Source: Acuticoccus sp051016205
Lineage (GTDB): Bacteria; Pseudomonadota; Alphaproteobacteria; Rhizobiales; Amorphaceae
Direction: 5' to 3'
DNA: 64,000 bases
NCBI GenBank assembly: GCA_051016205.1
Contig: CP136534.1
Coordinates: 2,976,001-3,040,000 of the forward strand
Positions 50,808-59,575 of the stretch are shown here, in pieces. The notes beneath the pieces were generated by a model that saw nothing but the letters and a program-made list of their open reading frames with translations, was not told the origin of the DNA and searched no databases. Both the position numbers and the translations under genes were made by a program. The first letter of the stretch is position 1; each line of letters starts with the position of its first letter.

Positions 50808-51608
50808 CTAAAGGCTTGCAACCATCCGTGCGCCAACGGCGATCAGGTAGAGCGCGAAGGCCACCGACAGGAAGCCCGGCGGCACCGATCGCGCAAGCCG
50901 TTCACCGATGGCCAGGAACAACAGTGCCACTGGCGCCATGATGGAGACGCCCAGAAGGTTGACATAGCCAAGGCTCCCTGGCGGCACCCTTGGGTCGCCT
51001 GCCCCAACGAAGATGAAACCGACGGCCCCCGGCAGGGCGATGAAAACGGCAAGGCGGGCGGTCATTGCCACCGCCTCCTTCTGGTCGACCCCCATCAGGG
51101 TCAGGAGGGGGATGCCGAGGGCGCGGCCGGCAGTGCCTGTCAACACACCCATGGCGCCAAGAAGGCCGCCTGCGATGGCGCGGGCCGCACCGCCCACGGG
51201 CGCATCGGTCCATACCATGGCGCGCAGGAGCGTCAGGTAGCCGGCCACAAGAAAGGCGGTTGTGGCAAAAAGCAGCGTCAACATTCTGGCATCGAGGGTT
51301 CCCGCAAGGGCACCGCCCACGATGGCACCTGCCCCAGCTGGCAAGGCAAGGCGCAGGGATGGGCCGGGCCGCCGATGGGTGGCACCGCGCAAGAGGGAAG
51401 CCACAAGTGAGGTGAAGGCGATGGTGGCAAGGGAGGTCGCCACAGCCATCCACATGCTGACCGATTGGCTGACCCCCAAAGCGGGAAGAATGTTGTATAG
51501 GATCGGCACAATGACGAAGCCGCCACCAACGCCCATCAATCCGCCGATCAGCCCCGCAAGTGCGCCGGTGGCGGCGAGGATCACCGCAAAATCGATGAGT
51601 TCGGGCAA
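50808..51608 (-). CDS. TauE/SafE family sulfite exporter-type permease
   Basis: This 266-residue protein with about eight helices in two repeats is of the TSUP family. The first repeat has 'GALAGLIGGLMGVGGGFVIVPILYNI', the second 'GAMGVLTGTAGRALGIPLLTLMG'; these Gly-rich helix turns are typical. Members move sulfite, sulfoacetate or other organosulfur anions. TTG 51608 is chosen because AAGGA lies eight bases upstream and the length becomes normal; a longer version adds 52 charged residues and overlaps the divergent promoter. Substrate not known. Confidence 0.87.
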   Translation of the reverse strand: MPELIDFAVILAATGALAGLIGGLMGVGGGFVIVPILYNILPALGVSQSVSMWMAVATSLATIAFTSLVASLLRGATHRRPGPSLRLALPAGAGAIVGGALAGTLDARMLTLLFATTAFLVAGYLTLLRAMVWTDAPVGGAARAIAGGLLGAMGVLTGTAGRALGIPLLTLMGVDQKEAVAMTARLAVFIALPGAVGFIFVGAGDPRVPPGSLGYVNLLGVSIMAPVALLFLAIGERLARSVPPGFLSVAFALYLIAVGARMVASL

Positions 51609-51686
51609 GGTCAGCTTCCTTGTAGGGCGCTCCTTTTCACGGTTGTGGGCGCCGGATTCAAGTGGGGACCTGACCGGCGTGAAAAC

Positions 51687-52397
51687 GTGGCGCTGAGCGT
51701 TCCCCCAGATACGCGCATTTATGCCGTTGGCGATATCCACGGTGAGATCGACCTGTTGCACCAACTGATGGCGGCCATCGACGCTGATGTGTCAGAGCGC
51801 CCCCACGACAACGTGCTTGAGGTTTTTCTGGGCGACTATGTGGACAGGGGCCCTCAGTCCCAAGGCGTGATTGAGGCGATGATGGCCCCACCAGCACAAG
51901 GCCGCCGCCGCATTTGCCTCAAAGGCAACCATGAGGCTGCCTTCCTCGACGCCATGACGGACCCACACCAGATGATGCTGTGGCGAAGCTTTGGCGGGGA
52001 TGCGACAATGCGCTCCTATGGTGTCGATCCTGAACGCGTCGGCCATGACCCTGGCATTTTGCAAAGGGCGCTGGGCGCTGCCGTCCCCGCTGATCATGTG
52101 CACTTTTTGATGACCCTTCCCGTCCTCCACCAGGAGGAGGGGATGATCTTCGTGCACGCAGGTCTTGTACCCGGTCAGCCTCTCGACGCGCAAAGGGAAG
52201 AGGACCTCATGTGGATCCGCCACGAATTCCTGGATTATGACGGTCCCTTGCCTGGCCACGTGGTGCACGGCCACACGCCCGTGAAGCGGCCCGACCACCG
52301 AAAGTGGCGCACCAATGTGGACACGGGCGCCACCTTCACAGGCGTTTTGACCGCGGGCGTGTTCGAGGCCGACACGGTCCGCTTTTTGTCAACGTGA
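51687..52397 (+). CDS. metallophosphatase (serine/threonine protein phosphatase-like)
   Basis: This 236-residue calcineurin-like phosphoesterase has 'YAVGDIHGEIDLLHQ', 'VFLGDYVDRGPQS' and 'CLKGNHEAAFL', plus later His residues in 'FVHAGLVPG' and 'VVHGHTPVKRPDHR', which together form the two-metal centre. It is close to the bacterial PrpA/PP-lambda-type phosphatases. GTG 51687 places the start a normal distance before the first motif. GTG 51645 would add 14 residues. It is divergent from the TauE gene. Confidence 0.9.
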   Translation: MALSVPPDTRIYAVGDIHGEIDLLHQLMAAIDADVSERPHDNVLEVFLGDYVDRGPQSQGVIEAMMAPPAQGRRRICLKGNHEAAFLDAMTDPHQMMLWRSFGGDATMRSYGVDPERVGHDPGILQRALGAAVPADHVHFLMTLPVLHQEEGMIFVHAGLVPGQPLDAQREEDLMWIRHEFLDYDGPLPGHVVHGHTPVKRPDHRKWRTNVDTGATFTGVLTAGVFEADTVRFLST

Positions 52398-52415
52398 GGG
52401 GTGGACCCCGACCCC

Positions 52416-53048
52416 TTAGGCCGGCATAGGGATTTCAGCTTCGGACGGCACGTTGTAGCCGCGCTTTACGGCCTCGCGCTCAGCAATGGAAAGATACCAG
52501 CGCTTGGCGTTCGGATAGTCGTTGAGGTCAACGTCCTGCCAGGGGTGGCGGGCGGCCCAGGGGAAGGTGGCAACGTCGGCAACGCTGTAATCGCCTGCCA
52601 AAAAGTCCCGACCCTCAAGGCGCTTGTCGAGGACGCCATAAAGGCGCGCCGCTTCCTTCAGGTAGCGCGCCTCGGCGTAGTCGGATTTGCCTTTGTTGAA
52701 GCGGTGGAAGTGGTGCGCCTGGCCCAGCATGGGGCCGAAGCCGCCCATCTGCCACATCAGCCATTCCATGGCGCGCCAATGGCCTTCGGTGTCGCTGGGC
52801 ATCAACTTGCCCGTCTTTTGGGCAAGGTAAAGGAGGATCGCGCCTGACTCCATCAGCGACATGCCTGTGTCGTTGTCGACGATCGCAGGGATCTTGTTGT
52901 TGGGGGAGACGGCAAGGAAGTGCGGCGCGAACTGCTCGTCCTTGGTGATGTTGATGGGGTGAACCGTGTAGTCGAGCCCCACCTCCTCCAGCATGATGGA
53001 GACTTTTTTGCCGTTCGGGGTGCCCCAGGTGTAGAGGTCGATCGTCAT
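52416..53048 (-). CDS. glutathione S-transferase (YfcG/YghU-like)
   Basis: This 210-residue GST has an N-terminal thioredoxin fold 'IDLYTWGTPNGKKVSIMLEEVGLDY' with the T-x-N motif of nu-class GSTs (disulfide-bond oxidoreductases). The glutathione site 'NNKIPAIVDND' and 'LMESGAILLYLA' follow, then an alpha-helical C-terminal domain. ATG 53048 has AAGGA six bases upstream; an upstream ATG adds eight residues. Probably a redox or detoxification enzyme. It is convergent with the phosphatase gene. Confidence 0.92.
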   Translation of the reverse strand: MTIDLYTWGTPNGKKVSIMLEEVGLDYTVHPINITKDEQFAPHFLAVSPNNKIPAIVDNDTGMSLMESGAILLYLAQKTGKLMPSDTEGHWRAMEWLMWQMGGFGPMLGQAHHFHRFNKGKSDYAEARYLKEAARLYGVLDKRLEGRDFLAGDYSVADVATFPWAARHPWQDVDLNDYPNAKRWYLSIAEREAVKRGYNVPSEAEIPMPA

Positions 53049-53138
53049 GGTCGGTCCTTGTTCTGGCGTCATCGCGTGTCATGGCACATAGCGCATGGAT
53101 CCGTCGTCGACAGTGCGCTTTGCGGGCGGGGGTGCGCG

Positions 53139-54500
53139 TCAGTTTGCGGGGGCGGCCGCCCCGGTCTCTTCAGGCGGGGCGCTGACCTGTTCGCGTACGA
53201 AGACCACATGGGTGCGCAGGCGATAGTGGTCATCGCGGAAGGCGAGGGGGACCACAACGTCCTTGATCTGGTCTTCCACCTTGTCGAGGGCTTCAAGCAC
53301 CCTTGCGCGTTCCTCATCGCTCTTGGCCTCTTGAGCGGCAGCCTCAAGCTCACGCAGCTCTTTATAGTGGCGATAGATGCGCCTGCGGATGCCCCAGGTG
53401 ACGGTCGAAGGACCAAAGCGCAGAATCGGCACGATGAGGGTGGCAATGGGGATGATCAGAACCCAGAAACGCTCCAACAAGTTGGCGGCCCAGAACGGTA
53501 GATAGCGCCGCATGGGCGAGGGACCGAAGTTAAAGTAGCGATCCGCCTCAGCGTCGATGGGAAACTCGCCATAGTCGCGTGAGGGAAACTGGCCGACCGT
53601 GCCAAGGATGCGGCTGCCCCGCGCCACGTCCGATGAGGCCTGGAGGAGGACCTGTTTGATGGCGGGGTGAAGCTCCTCGCGCACCACGAGGTTGGTGGCA
53701 ACGCCGAGGGAGGCAATGTCGCGGTTGGGAATTGCGGCGCGAAAGTCGAACACACGGGCCGGCAGGTCGACGCGGTAGGCAAAGGGAAAGCGCCGCGCCA
53801 TGGCATCCACATGCTCGGCATCGACAATCTTGACGCCGGGTGCGCGCAACAGGTCCTCCACCCAGGGGGATTGGGGGGCGGTGACGGTGGCAACGGCGTC
53901 CACTTCATCGGCAAGGAGGGCATCGGCCGCCTCTTTCCCACCCAGCTCCAGCAAGGTCACGGTGTTGGTATAGCCCATCAGCTGGAGGACATCTTCCACA
54001 AGCACACGCGTGCCGCTGCCTTCGCCGCCTGCTGCAAGGCGAAGACCGGGGCGGCTGAACAGGTCGAGAAGGTTGCCGTCGCTGCGGCTGAAAACCCAGA
54101 ATGGCTCAATGGCAAGACTGGCGAGGGAGCGAAGGGACGTGCTTTCAGGCGGCGGATAGCCCACACCCCCTTGGATGAAGGCCGCATCCACAGCGTCCTC
54201 CCCCTCCAAGAGACTGAGATTCTCCACCGAGCCTGCGGTCTCCACCAGGTCCACCTCAAGCCCGTGGCCGCGCAGGTTCCACGCAAAGCGCGCCCCAAGA
54301 CTGTCGTAGAATCCGCCTTGGGTTCCCGTGGCAAGGCGGATGCGGTCGGGCGGGGCAGGGTCGATGAGGAGCCAGGCAATGGCCAGGCCTGCCGCTGTCA
54401 GAAGAACGATGGTGGCAATGTAGAACATGCGCACCGTCGGCGCCGCCTGGGGGGCGGGGGGACTGCTCTTCCGGGTCGTCTGCGGTGCGGTGTCTGACAT
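53139..54500 (-). CDS. membrane-anchored TAXI-family TRAP binding protein
   Basis: This 453-residue protein has one helix near residue 27-47 ('FYIATIVLLTAAGLAIAWLLI'), then a TAXI-type binding domain ('IRLATGTQGGFYDSLGARFAWNL', 'AFIQGGVGYPP', 'VTAPQSPWVEDLL'). A second membrane helix lies near 350 ('FWVLIIPIATLIVPIL') and is followed by a charged cytoplasmic coil to the C-terminus ('AAQEAKSDEERARVLEALDKVEDQIKDVV'). TAXI proteins usually are soluble periplasmic; this tethered form is a recognised variant. It is divergent from a soluble TAXI protein plus fused TRAP permease across 223 bp. It may sense rather than transport. Confidence 0.88.
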   Translation of the reverse strand: MSDTAPQTTRKSSPPAPQAAPTVRMFYIATIVLLTAAGLAIAWLLIDPAPPDRIRLATGTQGGFYDSLGARFAWNLRGHGLEVDLVETAGSVENLSLLEGEDAVDAAFIQGGVGYPPPESTSLRSLASLAIEPFWVFSRSDGNLLDLFSRPGLRLAAGGEGSGTRVLVEDVLQLMGYTNTVTLLELGGKEAADALLADEVDAVATVTAPQSPWVEDLLRAPGVKIVDAEHVDAMARRFPFAYRVDLPARVFDFRAAIPNRDIASLGVATNLVVREELHPAIKQVLLQASSDVARGSRILGTVGQFPSRDYGEFPIDAEADRYFNFGPSPMRRYLPFWAANLLERFWVLIIPIATLIVPILRFGPSTVTWGIRRRIYRHYKELRELEAAAQEAKSDEERARVLEALDKVEDQIKDVVVPLAFRDDHYRLRTHVVFVREQVSAPPEETGAAAPAN

Positions 54501-54723
54501 TGGATAAATGATCGCTGTCGCGTTGCACCACAGACTGGAACGTGGGCTGTGGTATTGCCATAGCAGGCTGTGAGGGGGCGCCGTCAACGCTACCCATTGG
54601 CCCGCCGCCATTGCCCTATCCGGCGGCACGGCGGGGGAGCGCCCAAATCTGAGGCTTGTGTCGCCACACGATTGGGCTCATTTTGCCGCTCCAATGATCA
54701 AAAGAGTTCATAGGGAGACGACG

Positions 54724-55662
54724 ATGAAATTGACGTACCTTGGCGTTGCCGCCATTGGCCTGGCGGTTGCCGCCGGCCCCGCCTCTGCGCAAGACCTGAA
54801 GCTGATGACAGGCCCGCAAGGCGGCTCCTGGTACCCCTTGGGCGGTGCGATACAAGCGATCGTCGAAGGCAACATGGACGGTGCCTCCGTGCAGGTCCTG
54901 CCCGGCGCCGGCATTGCCAACGTAAAGGCCGTGGAAGCCGGCAAGGTGGACATGGGCTTTGCCAACTCCGTCTCCACGGTGGACGCCATTGAGGGCAATG
55001 CCCCGTTCGACACCGCGGCCAAGGACGTGTGCAACGTTGCCACCCTTTACCCGCAATACTTCCAGATCGTGGCGCTTGCCGATTCGGGCATCGAGTCTCC
55101 TGAAGACCTTGGCGACAAGGCCGCTGCCATCCAGCCCAAAGGCAACACGGGCGAGGCGATCACCGCCCACCTTCTGACGTCCCATGGGATGAGCTACGAC
55201 CAGCTTCCGCGCGTCAACCACGGCTCCTACTCTGACTCCGTCGCGCTCATGAAGGATGGCAATGCTGAGTTCTTCACCCTCGGCACCACCGTGCCTGCAG
55301 GCGCCATCATGGACCTTGCCAGCGCCCGCGACGTGAAGATCGTGCCGATCCCCGATTCGTCCCTTGAGAAGATGCAGGCCCTGAACCCCGGCTATAAGCG
55401 CATCATGATCCCCGCCGGAAGCTACCCCGGCCAGGATGCCGACGTGCCGACCATCGGCTACGCCACCCACATCATCGCCCGCTGCTCGCTGGATGCTGAC
55501 GTGGTCTACAACGTTCTGACCCACATCAACGCCAATGTCGGCGACCTTGCGGCCATCGCCAAAGCCATGGAGAGCGCCACCCCCGAAGGCATGGCGCGCG
55601 ACATTGGTGTTCCCATGCACGAAGGCGCCAAGCGCTTTTATGAGGAGCAGGGCGCAAGCTGA
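54724..55662 (+). CDS. TAXI-family TRAP transporter binding protein
   Basis: This 312-residue periplasmic protein has a signal peptide ending near 'GPASAQD'. It starts 'LKLMTGPQGGSWYPLGGAIQAIVE', the TAXI signature, with 'VDMGFANSVSTVDAIEG' and 'GNTGEAITAHLLTSHGMSYDQL' further on. GGGAG precedes ATG 54724. It delivers substrate (glutamate, organic acid or other) to the TRAP permease encoded 38 bp downstream. Confidence 0.94.
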   Translation: MKLTYLGVAAIGLAVAAGPASAQDLKLMTGPQGGSWYPLGGAIQAIVEGNMDGASVQVLPGAGIANVKAVEAGKVDMGFANSVSTVDAIEGNAPFDTAAKDVCNVATLYPQYFQIVALADSGIESPEDLGDKAAAIQPKGNTGEAITAHLLTSHGMSYDQLPRVNHGSYSDSVALMKDGNAEFFTLGTTVPAGAIMDLASARDVKIVPIPDSSLEKMQALNPGYKRIMIPAGSYPGQDADVPTIGYATHIIARCSLDADVVYNVLTHINANVGDLAAIAKAMESATPEGMARDIGVPMHEGAKRFYEEQGAS

Positions 55663-55700
55663 GCGAGACCTCTGGCGCCGGCGGTCCGCCGGCGCGCACC

Positions 55701-57572
55701 ATGCTGAACCAGATGACACGCAATTGGGGCGCGGCTGCCATCGCGGCGGTCGCGTTCACCATGTCGTGCTACCATCTTTACGTGGCCTTCTTCGGCCCGC
55801 CGGATGCGCAGATCTTCCGCGCCGTCCACCTGACGTTCGTCCTGGCACTGGCATTCTTGATGCTGCCCATGCGGGGCCGGCGTCCGGCTGACGAGACACC
55901 AGGCGTTTTCGACCTGTTGTTTCTGGCCGGAGCACTCGCCGCCTCGCTCTACCCGATTGTTTACTACGACTACCTGGTCAACCGCATGTACTATGTGGAT
56001 GACCTGCGCACGGCAGACTTTGTGTTCGGTGTTGCCGCCATCATCTTTATTCTGGAGGCGACACGCCGCGCGGTGGGTTGGGCGTTGCCTGGCACCGCTG
56101 CTGTGTTCCTTCTTTACGCGCTGGTGTGGCGGGACTTCAGCTTAGAGATCGTTATCGATCAGCTTTACCTCACCACCGAGGGCATTTTCGGCATCCCGCT
56201 TGGGGTGTCGGCCACATACATCGTCCTTTTCATCATCTTCGGGGCGTTAGTGGAGCGCTCGGGCGCCGGCAGGCTGTTCATGGACTTTGCCATGAGCCTG
56301 ACAGGGCACACTGCGGGCGGCCCTGCCAAGGTGGCGTGTGTGACGAGCGGGCTTTTCGGCTCCGTCTCGGGCAGTGCCACCGCCAATGTGATGACGACCG
56401 GCGTCTTCACCATCCCGTTGATGCACCGCATCGGCTATCGCCGCGGATTTGCTGGCGCTGTGGAGGCGGTGGCCTCCACAGGCGGGCAGATCATGCCGCC
56501 CATCATGGGGGCAGCCGCCTTCGTGATGGCGGAGTTTTTGGGGATCTCCTACCTGCAGGTGGCCGCGTTCGCGCTGGGCCCCGCGATCCTTTACTACGTC
56601 GCCCTATTCATGGCCGTGCACTTCGAGGCCAAACGCACGGGCATGGTGGGGCTGCCGCGTTCTGAGCTGCCGCGCCTGTCCACCGTGTTGTGGGAGAGGG
56701 GGCACCTTTTCCTGCCGCTCATCATCATCATCGGCACGCTGTTGTCAGGCTACAGCGCGCCCTTGTCGGCGCTGGCCGGCATCGTGTCAGTGGTGCCGAC
56801 GGCGCTGCTGCGCAAATCCACCCGCAAGGACATCACCCTTGCCACCATCCCAGAAGCGCTCATCATCGGGGCGCAGAACGCTGTGCCTGTGGCGCTTGCC
56901 TGTGCGTGCGCGGGCATTGTGGTTGGCACCATCACGCTGACCAATCTCGGAACCGAGTTCACCCAGCTCGTCATCCTCGTCTCCCAAGACTCGCTGGTGC
57001 TTGCCCTGGTGCTCACGATGATTGCAGGGATCATCCTTGGCATGGGGATGCCGACGACGCCCGCCTACATCGTCCAGGTGGCCCTGCTGGTGCCGGCCCT
57101 CGTCAAGCTTGGCGTCATGGTGGAGGCGGCACACATGTTCGTCTTCTACTACGCAATTCTGTCGGCCATCACGCCGCCTGTGGCGATGGCGGTCTATGCC
57201 GCCAACGGCATTTCGCGCGCCGGTTTGTGGGATACGGGGCTGACGGCGCTGAAGCTGGGGGCGACCGGCTACATTATCCCCTTCATGTTCGTGTTCGGCC
57301 CGTCGATCCTGTTGATCGGCCCGTGGACCACCATAGCCACCACGCTGGTCACGGCCACCACAGGCGTGATCTGCCTTGCGGCGGGGATGATCGGCTACCT
57401 GAAGGGACGCGCCAGCGCCATCGAGCGGCTGGCGCTGGTGGCGGCCGCTCTCGTCCTGATCAAACCAGGATTGTGGACCGACATAGCAGGCTTCAGCCTG
57501 TTGATTGGCGTGTTCGCCTGGCAGACGACCATGGCAAAGCGCCGCGAAGGGGTGTCGGGAGCGGCGCCGTAG
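55701..57572 (+). CDS. TRAP transporter fused 4TM/12TM permease
   Basis: This 623-residue membrane protein joins the small (DctQ-like) and large (DctM-like) permease subunits, the normal form for TAXI-TRAP systems. The N-terminal four helices end near residue 170. The large part carries 'SGLFGSVSGSATANVMTTGVFTIP', 'GGQIMPPIMGAAAFVMAEFLG' and 'GMGMPTTPAYIVQVALLVPAL'. It is likely co-transcribed with the binding-protein gene. Substrate unknown. Confidence 0.95.
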   Translation: MLNQMTRNWGAAAIAAVAFTMSCYHLYVAFFGPPDAQIFRAVHLTFVLALAFLMLPMRGRRPADETPGVFDLLFLAGALAASLYPIVYYDYLVNRMYYVDDLRTADFVFGVAAIIFILEATRRAVGWALPGTAAVFLLYALVWRDFSLEIVIDQLYLTTEGIFGIPLGVSATYIVLFIIFGALVERSGAGRLFMDFAMSLTGHTAGGPAKVACVTSGLFGSVSGSATANVMTTGVFTIPLMHRIGYRRGFAGAVEAVASTGGQIMPPIMGAAAFVMAEFLGISYLQVAAFALGPAILYYVALFMAVHFEAKRTGMVGLPRSELPRLSTVLWERGHLFLPLIIIIGTLLSGYSAPLSALAGIVSVVPTALLRKSTRKDITLATIPEALIIGAQNAVPVALACACAGIVVGTITLTNLGTEFTQLVILVSQDSLVLALVLTMIAGIILGMGMPTTPAYIVQVALLVPALVKLGVMVEAAHMFVFYYAILSAITPPVAMAVYAANGISRAGLWDTGLTALKLGATGYIIPFMFVFGPSILLIGPWTTIATTLVTATTGVICLAAGMIGYLKGRASAIERLALVAAALVLIKPGLWTDIAGFSLLIGVFAWQTTMAKRREGVSGAAP

Positions 57573-57591
57573 ACCAGGCCTCGCAAGCCGG

Positions 57592-57615
57592 AAATATACC
57601 CCCCGGGGTTTATTT
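57592..57615. promoter_or_regulatory. near-perfect palindrome, CsoR/CstR-like operator candidate
   Basis: Arms AAATATACCCC (57592-57602) and GGGGTTTATTT (57605-57615) are reverse complements except for one base, with a CC centre. AT-flanked C-tract/G-tract palindromes are used by CsoR/RcnR-family repressors, including persulfide sensors of CstR type, which control just such sulfur genes. No regulator gene of this kind is in the window. Confidence 0.5.
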
Positions 57616-57633
57616 GTCGCCACCCGACCAAAT

Positions 57634-57647
57634 TTGATTCAAATCAA
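57634..57647. promoter_or_regulatory. perfect FNR/FixK-type box upstream of sulfur operon
   Basis: TTGAT-TCAA-ATCAA fits the FNR/FnrL/FixK consensus TTGAT-N4-ATCAA exactly, inside a longer 18-bp perfect inverted repeat (ATTTGATT-CA-AATCAAAT, 57632-57649). It is centred about 119 bp before the GTG of the first operon gene. If an activator used it at -41.5, the transcript start would be near 57682. It suggests control by oxygen or redox state. The binding regulator is not encoded in the window. Confidence 0.72.
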
Positions 57648-57759
57648 ATCTCGCGGCGCTCAAGCGTGCGAACTGCCGTTCCGCGCCTGGAACCGTTCTC
57701 ATCACGCCACTGGCGGTGACGGCACCGGCGCAAGCTTCAAACCGCAGGTATGACGCGCC

Positions 57760-58194
57760 GTGAGCACAGATTTTACGCCTTTCGCCTCTCTCCTGGGCGG
57801 CATGATGATTGGCCTTGCCGCCGTGATCCTCCTTGCCACCACCGGTCGCATCGCAGGGATCAGCGGGCTTACCCAATCGGCCCTTCCGCCCCTCAAGGGA
57901 GGGGTATCCGCTGCGGTGGGCGCCGCCTTCATTTTGGGCCTTTTGGCCGCCCCCTTCGCCTACCTGGCAACCACCGACGCTGCGCCGCAGATGACGGTGA
58001 ACCCTAGCCTCATGGTGATGATCGCAGGCGGCCTTCTTGTGGGTCTCGGCACCGCCATCGGCAATGGCTGCACCTCAGGCCACGGCGTGTGCGGGTTGTC
58101 GCGCCTGTCGATGCGCTCGGCCGTGGCGACCGGGGTGTTCATGGCGGCGGCCTTTCTCACCGTCTTCTTCGTTCGTCACGGGATCGGAGGGTGA
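57760..58194 (+). CDS. YeeE/YedE (PmpA-like) sulfur-transport protein
   Basis: This 144-residue protein with four helices is half of a YeeE-type channel. It has 'GGMMIGLAAVILLATTGRIAGISG' at the start and the cysteine motif 'GTAIGNGCTSGHGVCGLSRLS' near residue 105, typical of the PmpA subunit. YeeE/PmpAB relatives import thiosulfate or other reduced sulfur. GTG 57760 opens a five-gene forward operon. The partner PmpB-like gene follows with a 2-bp gap. Confidence 0.92.
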   Translation: MSTDFTPFASLLGGMMIGLAAVILLATTGRIAGISGLTQSALPPLKGGVSAAVGAAFILGLLAAPFAYLATTDAAPQMTVNPSLMVMIAGGLLVGLGTAIGNGCTSGHGVCGLSRLSMRSAVATGVFMAAAFLTVFFVRHGIGG

Positions 58195-58196
58195 TC

Positions 58197-58679
58197 ATGG
58201 GACCCGTCCTCTCCAGTCTCGCAGCACTTGTGAGCGGGCTTGTATTCGGCCTCGGGTTGATTGTCTCTGGGATGACCAACCCTTTGAAAGTGCAAAATTT
58301 TCTGGATCCGTTGGGAACGTTCGATCCCAGCCTTGCCTTCGTCATGGGCGGGGCGATCGCGGTGGCGCTGCCAGGATTTTGGTTGGTGCGTAAGCGGGGA
58401 CGGCCTTTGTTCGCCGAGCGTTTGCGCCTTCCCGCAAAGCGCGATGTGGACACACCCCTTGTGGGCGGCGCGGTCCTCTTCGGCGTCGGCTGGGGGCTCG
58501 CCGGCTACTGCCCTGGCCCTGCGCTCACCGCCGTCCCCTTCGCCAACACAGGAACGCTCGTTTTCGTCGCCGCGATGATTGCAGGCTTTTACCTCGCACG
58601 GCTTTTGCGGCCAGGCGCTGCGGACGGCGCGGCCGTACCCGATTCCTTCACGACACCAGCCAAGGAGACGCACCGATGA
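58197..58679 (+). CDS. YeeE/YedE (PmpB-like, DUF6691) protein
   Basis: This 160-residue second half of the sulfur channel has 'GLVFGLGLIVSGMTNPLKVQNFLDPLG' and the Cys motif 'GWGLAGYCPGPALTAV' near residue 105, which is typical of PmpB. GGAGG at 58186-58190 is six bases before ATG 58197 and decides the start over GTG 58191. Its stop overlaps the ATG of the MBL-fold gene. Confidence 0.9.
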   Translation: MGPVLSSLAALVSGLVFGLGLIVSGMTNPLKVQNFLDPLGTFDPSLAFVMGGAIAVALPGFWLVRKRGRPLFAERLRLPAKRDVDTPLVGGAVLFGVGWGLAGYCPGPALTAVPFANTGTLVFVAAMIAGFYLARLLRPGAADGAAVPDSFTTPAKETHR

Positions 58680-59563
58680 AGACCTATCCCGTCGATGTCT
58701 CAATCAAACCGCACGTGACCGCCTTCTTCGACGAGGCCACCAACACCGTCACCTACGTGGCCCAAGACCCTGCGTCCGACGCCTGCGCGGTCATCGATTG
58801 TGTGATGGATATCGACTACGCCGCAGGGCGCATCACGTTCGAAAACGCCGATGCGGTGATTGCCTTCGTGAAGGACAAGGGCTTGAGGGTGGAGTGGCTG
58901 ATCGAGACCCACGTCCACGCCGACCACCTGTCCGCCGCCCCCTACATCCAGGAAAAGCTCGGCGGGAAGATTGGCATTGGCGCCAACATCACCGTCGTTC
59001 AGGACACCTTCGGCAAGGTCTTCAACGAGGGCACCGCGTTCCAGAGGGACGGCAGCCAATTCGACCGCCTGTTTGAAGACGGCGACACCTATCAGGTTGG
59101 CGCGATGACCTGCTTTTCCATCCACACCCCTGGGCACACTCCCGCCTGCATGACCCATGTGATGGGCGATGCCGCCTTTGTGGGCGACACGTTGTTCATG
59201 CCCGATGGCGGCACCGCCCGGGCCGACTTTCCTGGCGGGGACGCCGGCATCCTTTACGATTCCATCCAAAAAATCTTTGCGCTGCCCGACGCGATGCGCC
59301 TCTTCATGTGTCACGACTATGGACCCGGCGGCCGCGAGATCCGCTGGGAAACGACCGTGGCGGAAGAAAAATCAAGCAACATCCACGTCGGATCCGGCAA
59401 GAGCCGTGATGAGTTCATCAAGATGCGCACCGACCGCGATGCAACGCTCGATATGCCAAAGCTCATCATTCCGTCCCTTCAAGTGAATATGCGCGCAGGT
59501 CAGCTTCCGCCGGCCGAAGACGACGGCAAATCCTTCCTCAAAGTGCCTGTGAATACGCTGTGA
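58676..59563 (+). CDS. MBL-fold persulfide dioxygenase-like hydrolase (ETHE1/Blh family)
   Basis: This 295-residue metallo-beta-lactamase-fold enzyme has the metal-binding motif 'IETHVHADHLSAAPYIQEKLGG', the later His in 'SIHTPGHTPACMTH', Asp in 'FVGDTLFMPDGGTARADFPGGDA' and His in 'MCHDYGP'. 'GGTARADFPGGDA' is typical of ETHE1/Blh persulfide dioxygenases, which oxidise glutathione persulfide to sulfite. It overlaps the PmpB-like gene by 4 bp. The sulfite produced could leave through the SulP transporter at the end of the operon. Confidence 0.93.
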   Translation: MKTYPVDVSIKPHVTAFFDEATNTVTYVAQDPASDACAVIDCVMDIDYAAGRITFENADAVIAFVKDKGLRVEWLIETHVHADHLSAAPYIQEKLGGKIGIGANITVVQDTFGKVFNEGTAFQRDGSQFDRLFEDGDTYQVGAMTCFSIHTPGHTPACMTHVMGDAAFVGDTLFMPDGGTARADFPGGDAGILYDSIQKIFALPDAMRLFMCHDYGPGGREIRWETTVAEEKSSNIHVGSGKSRDEFIKMRTDRDATLDMPKLIIPSLQVNMRAGQLPPAEDDGKSFLKVPVNTL

Positions 59564-59575
59564 GGGAGGTTCATC

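Noticed and set aside
52397..52416. AGGGGT/ACCCCT inverted repeat between convergent phosphatase and GST genes
   Set aside because: Six-bp arms overlapping stop codons without a T-tract; could be chance in GC-rich DNA.
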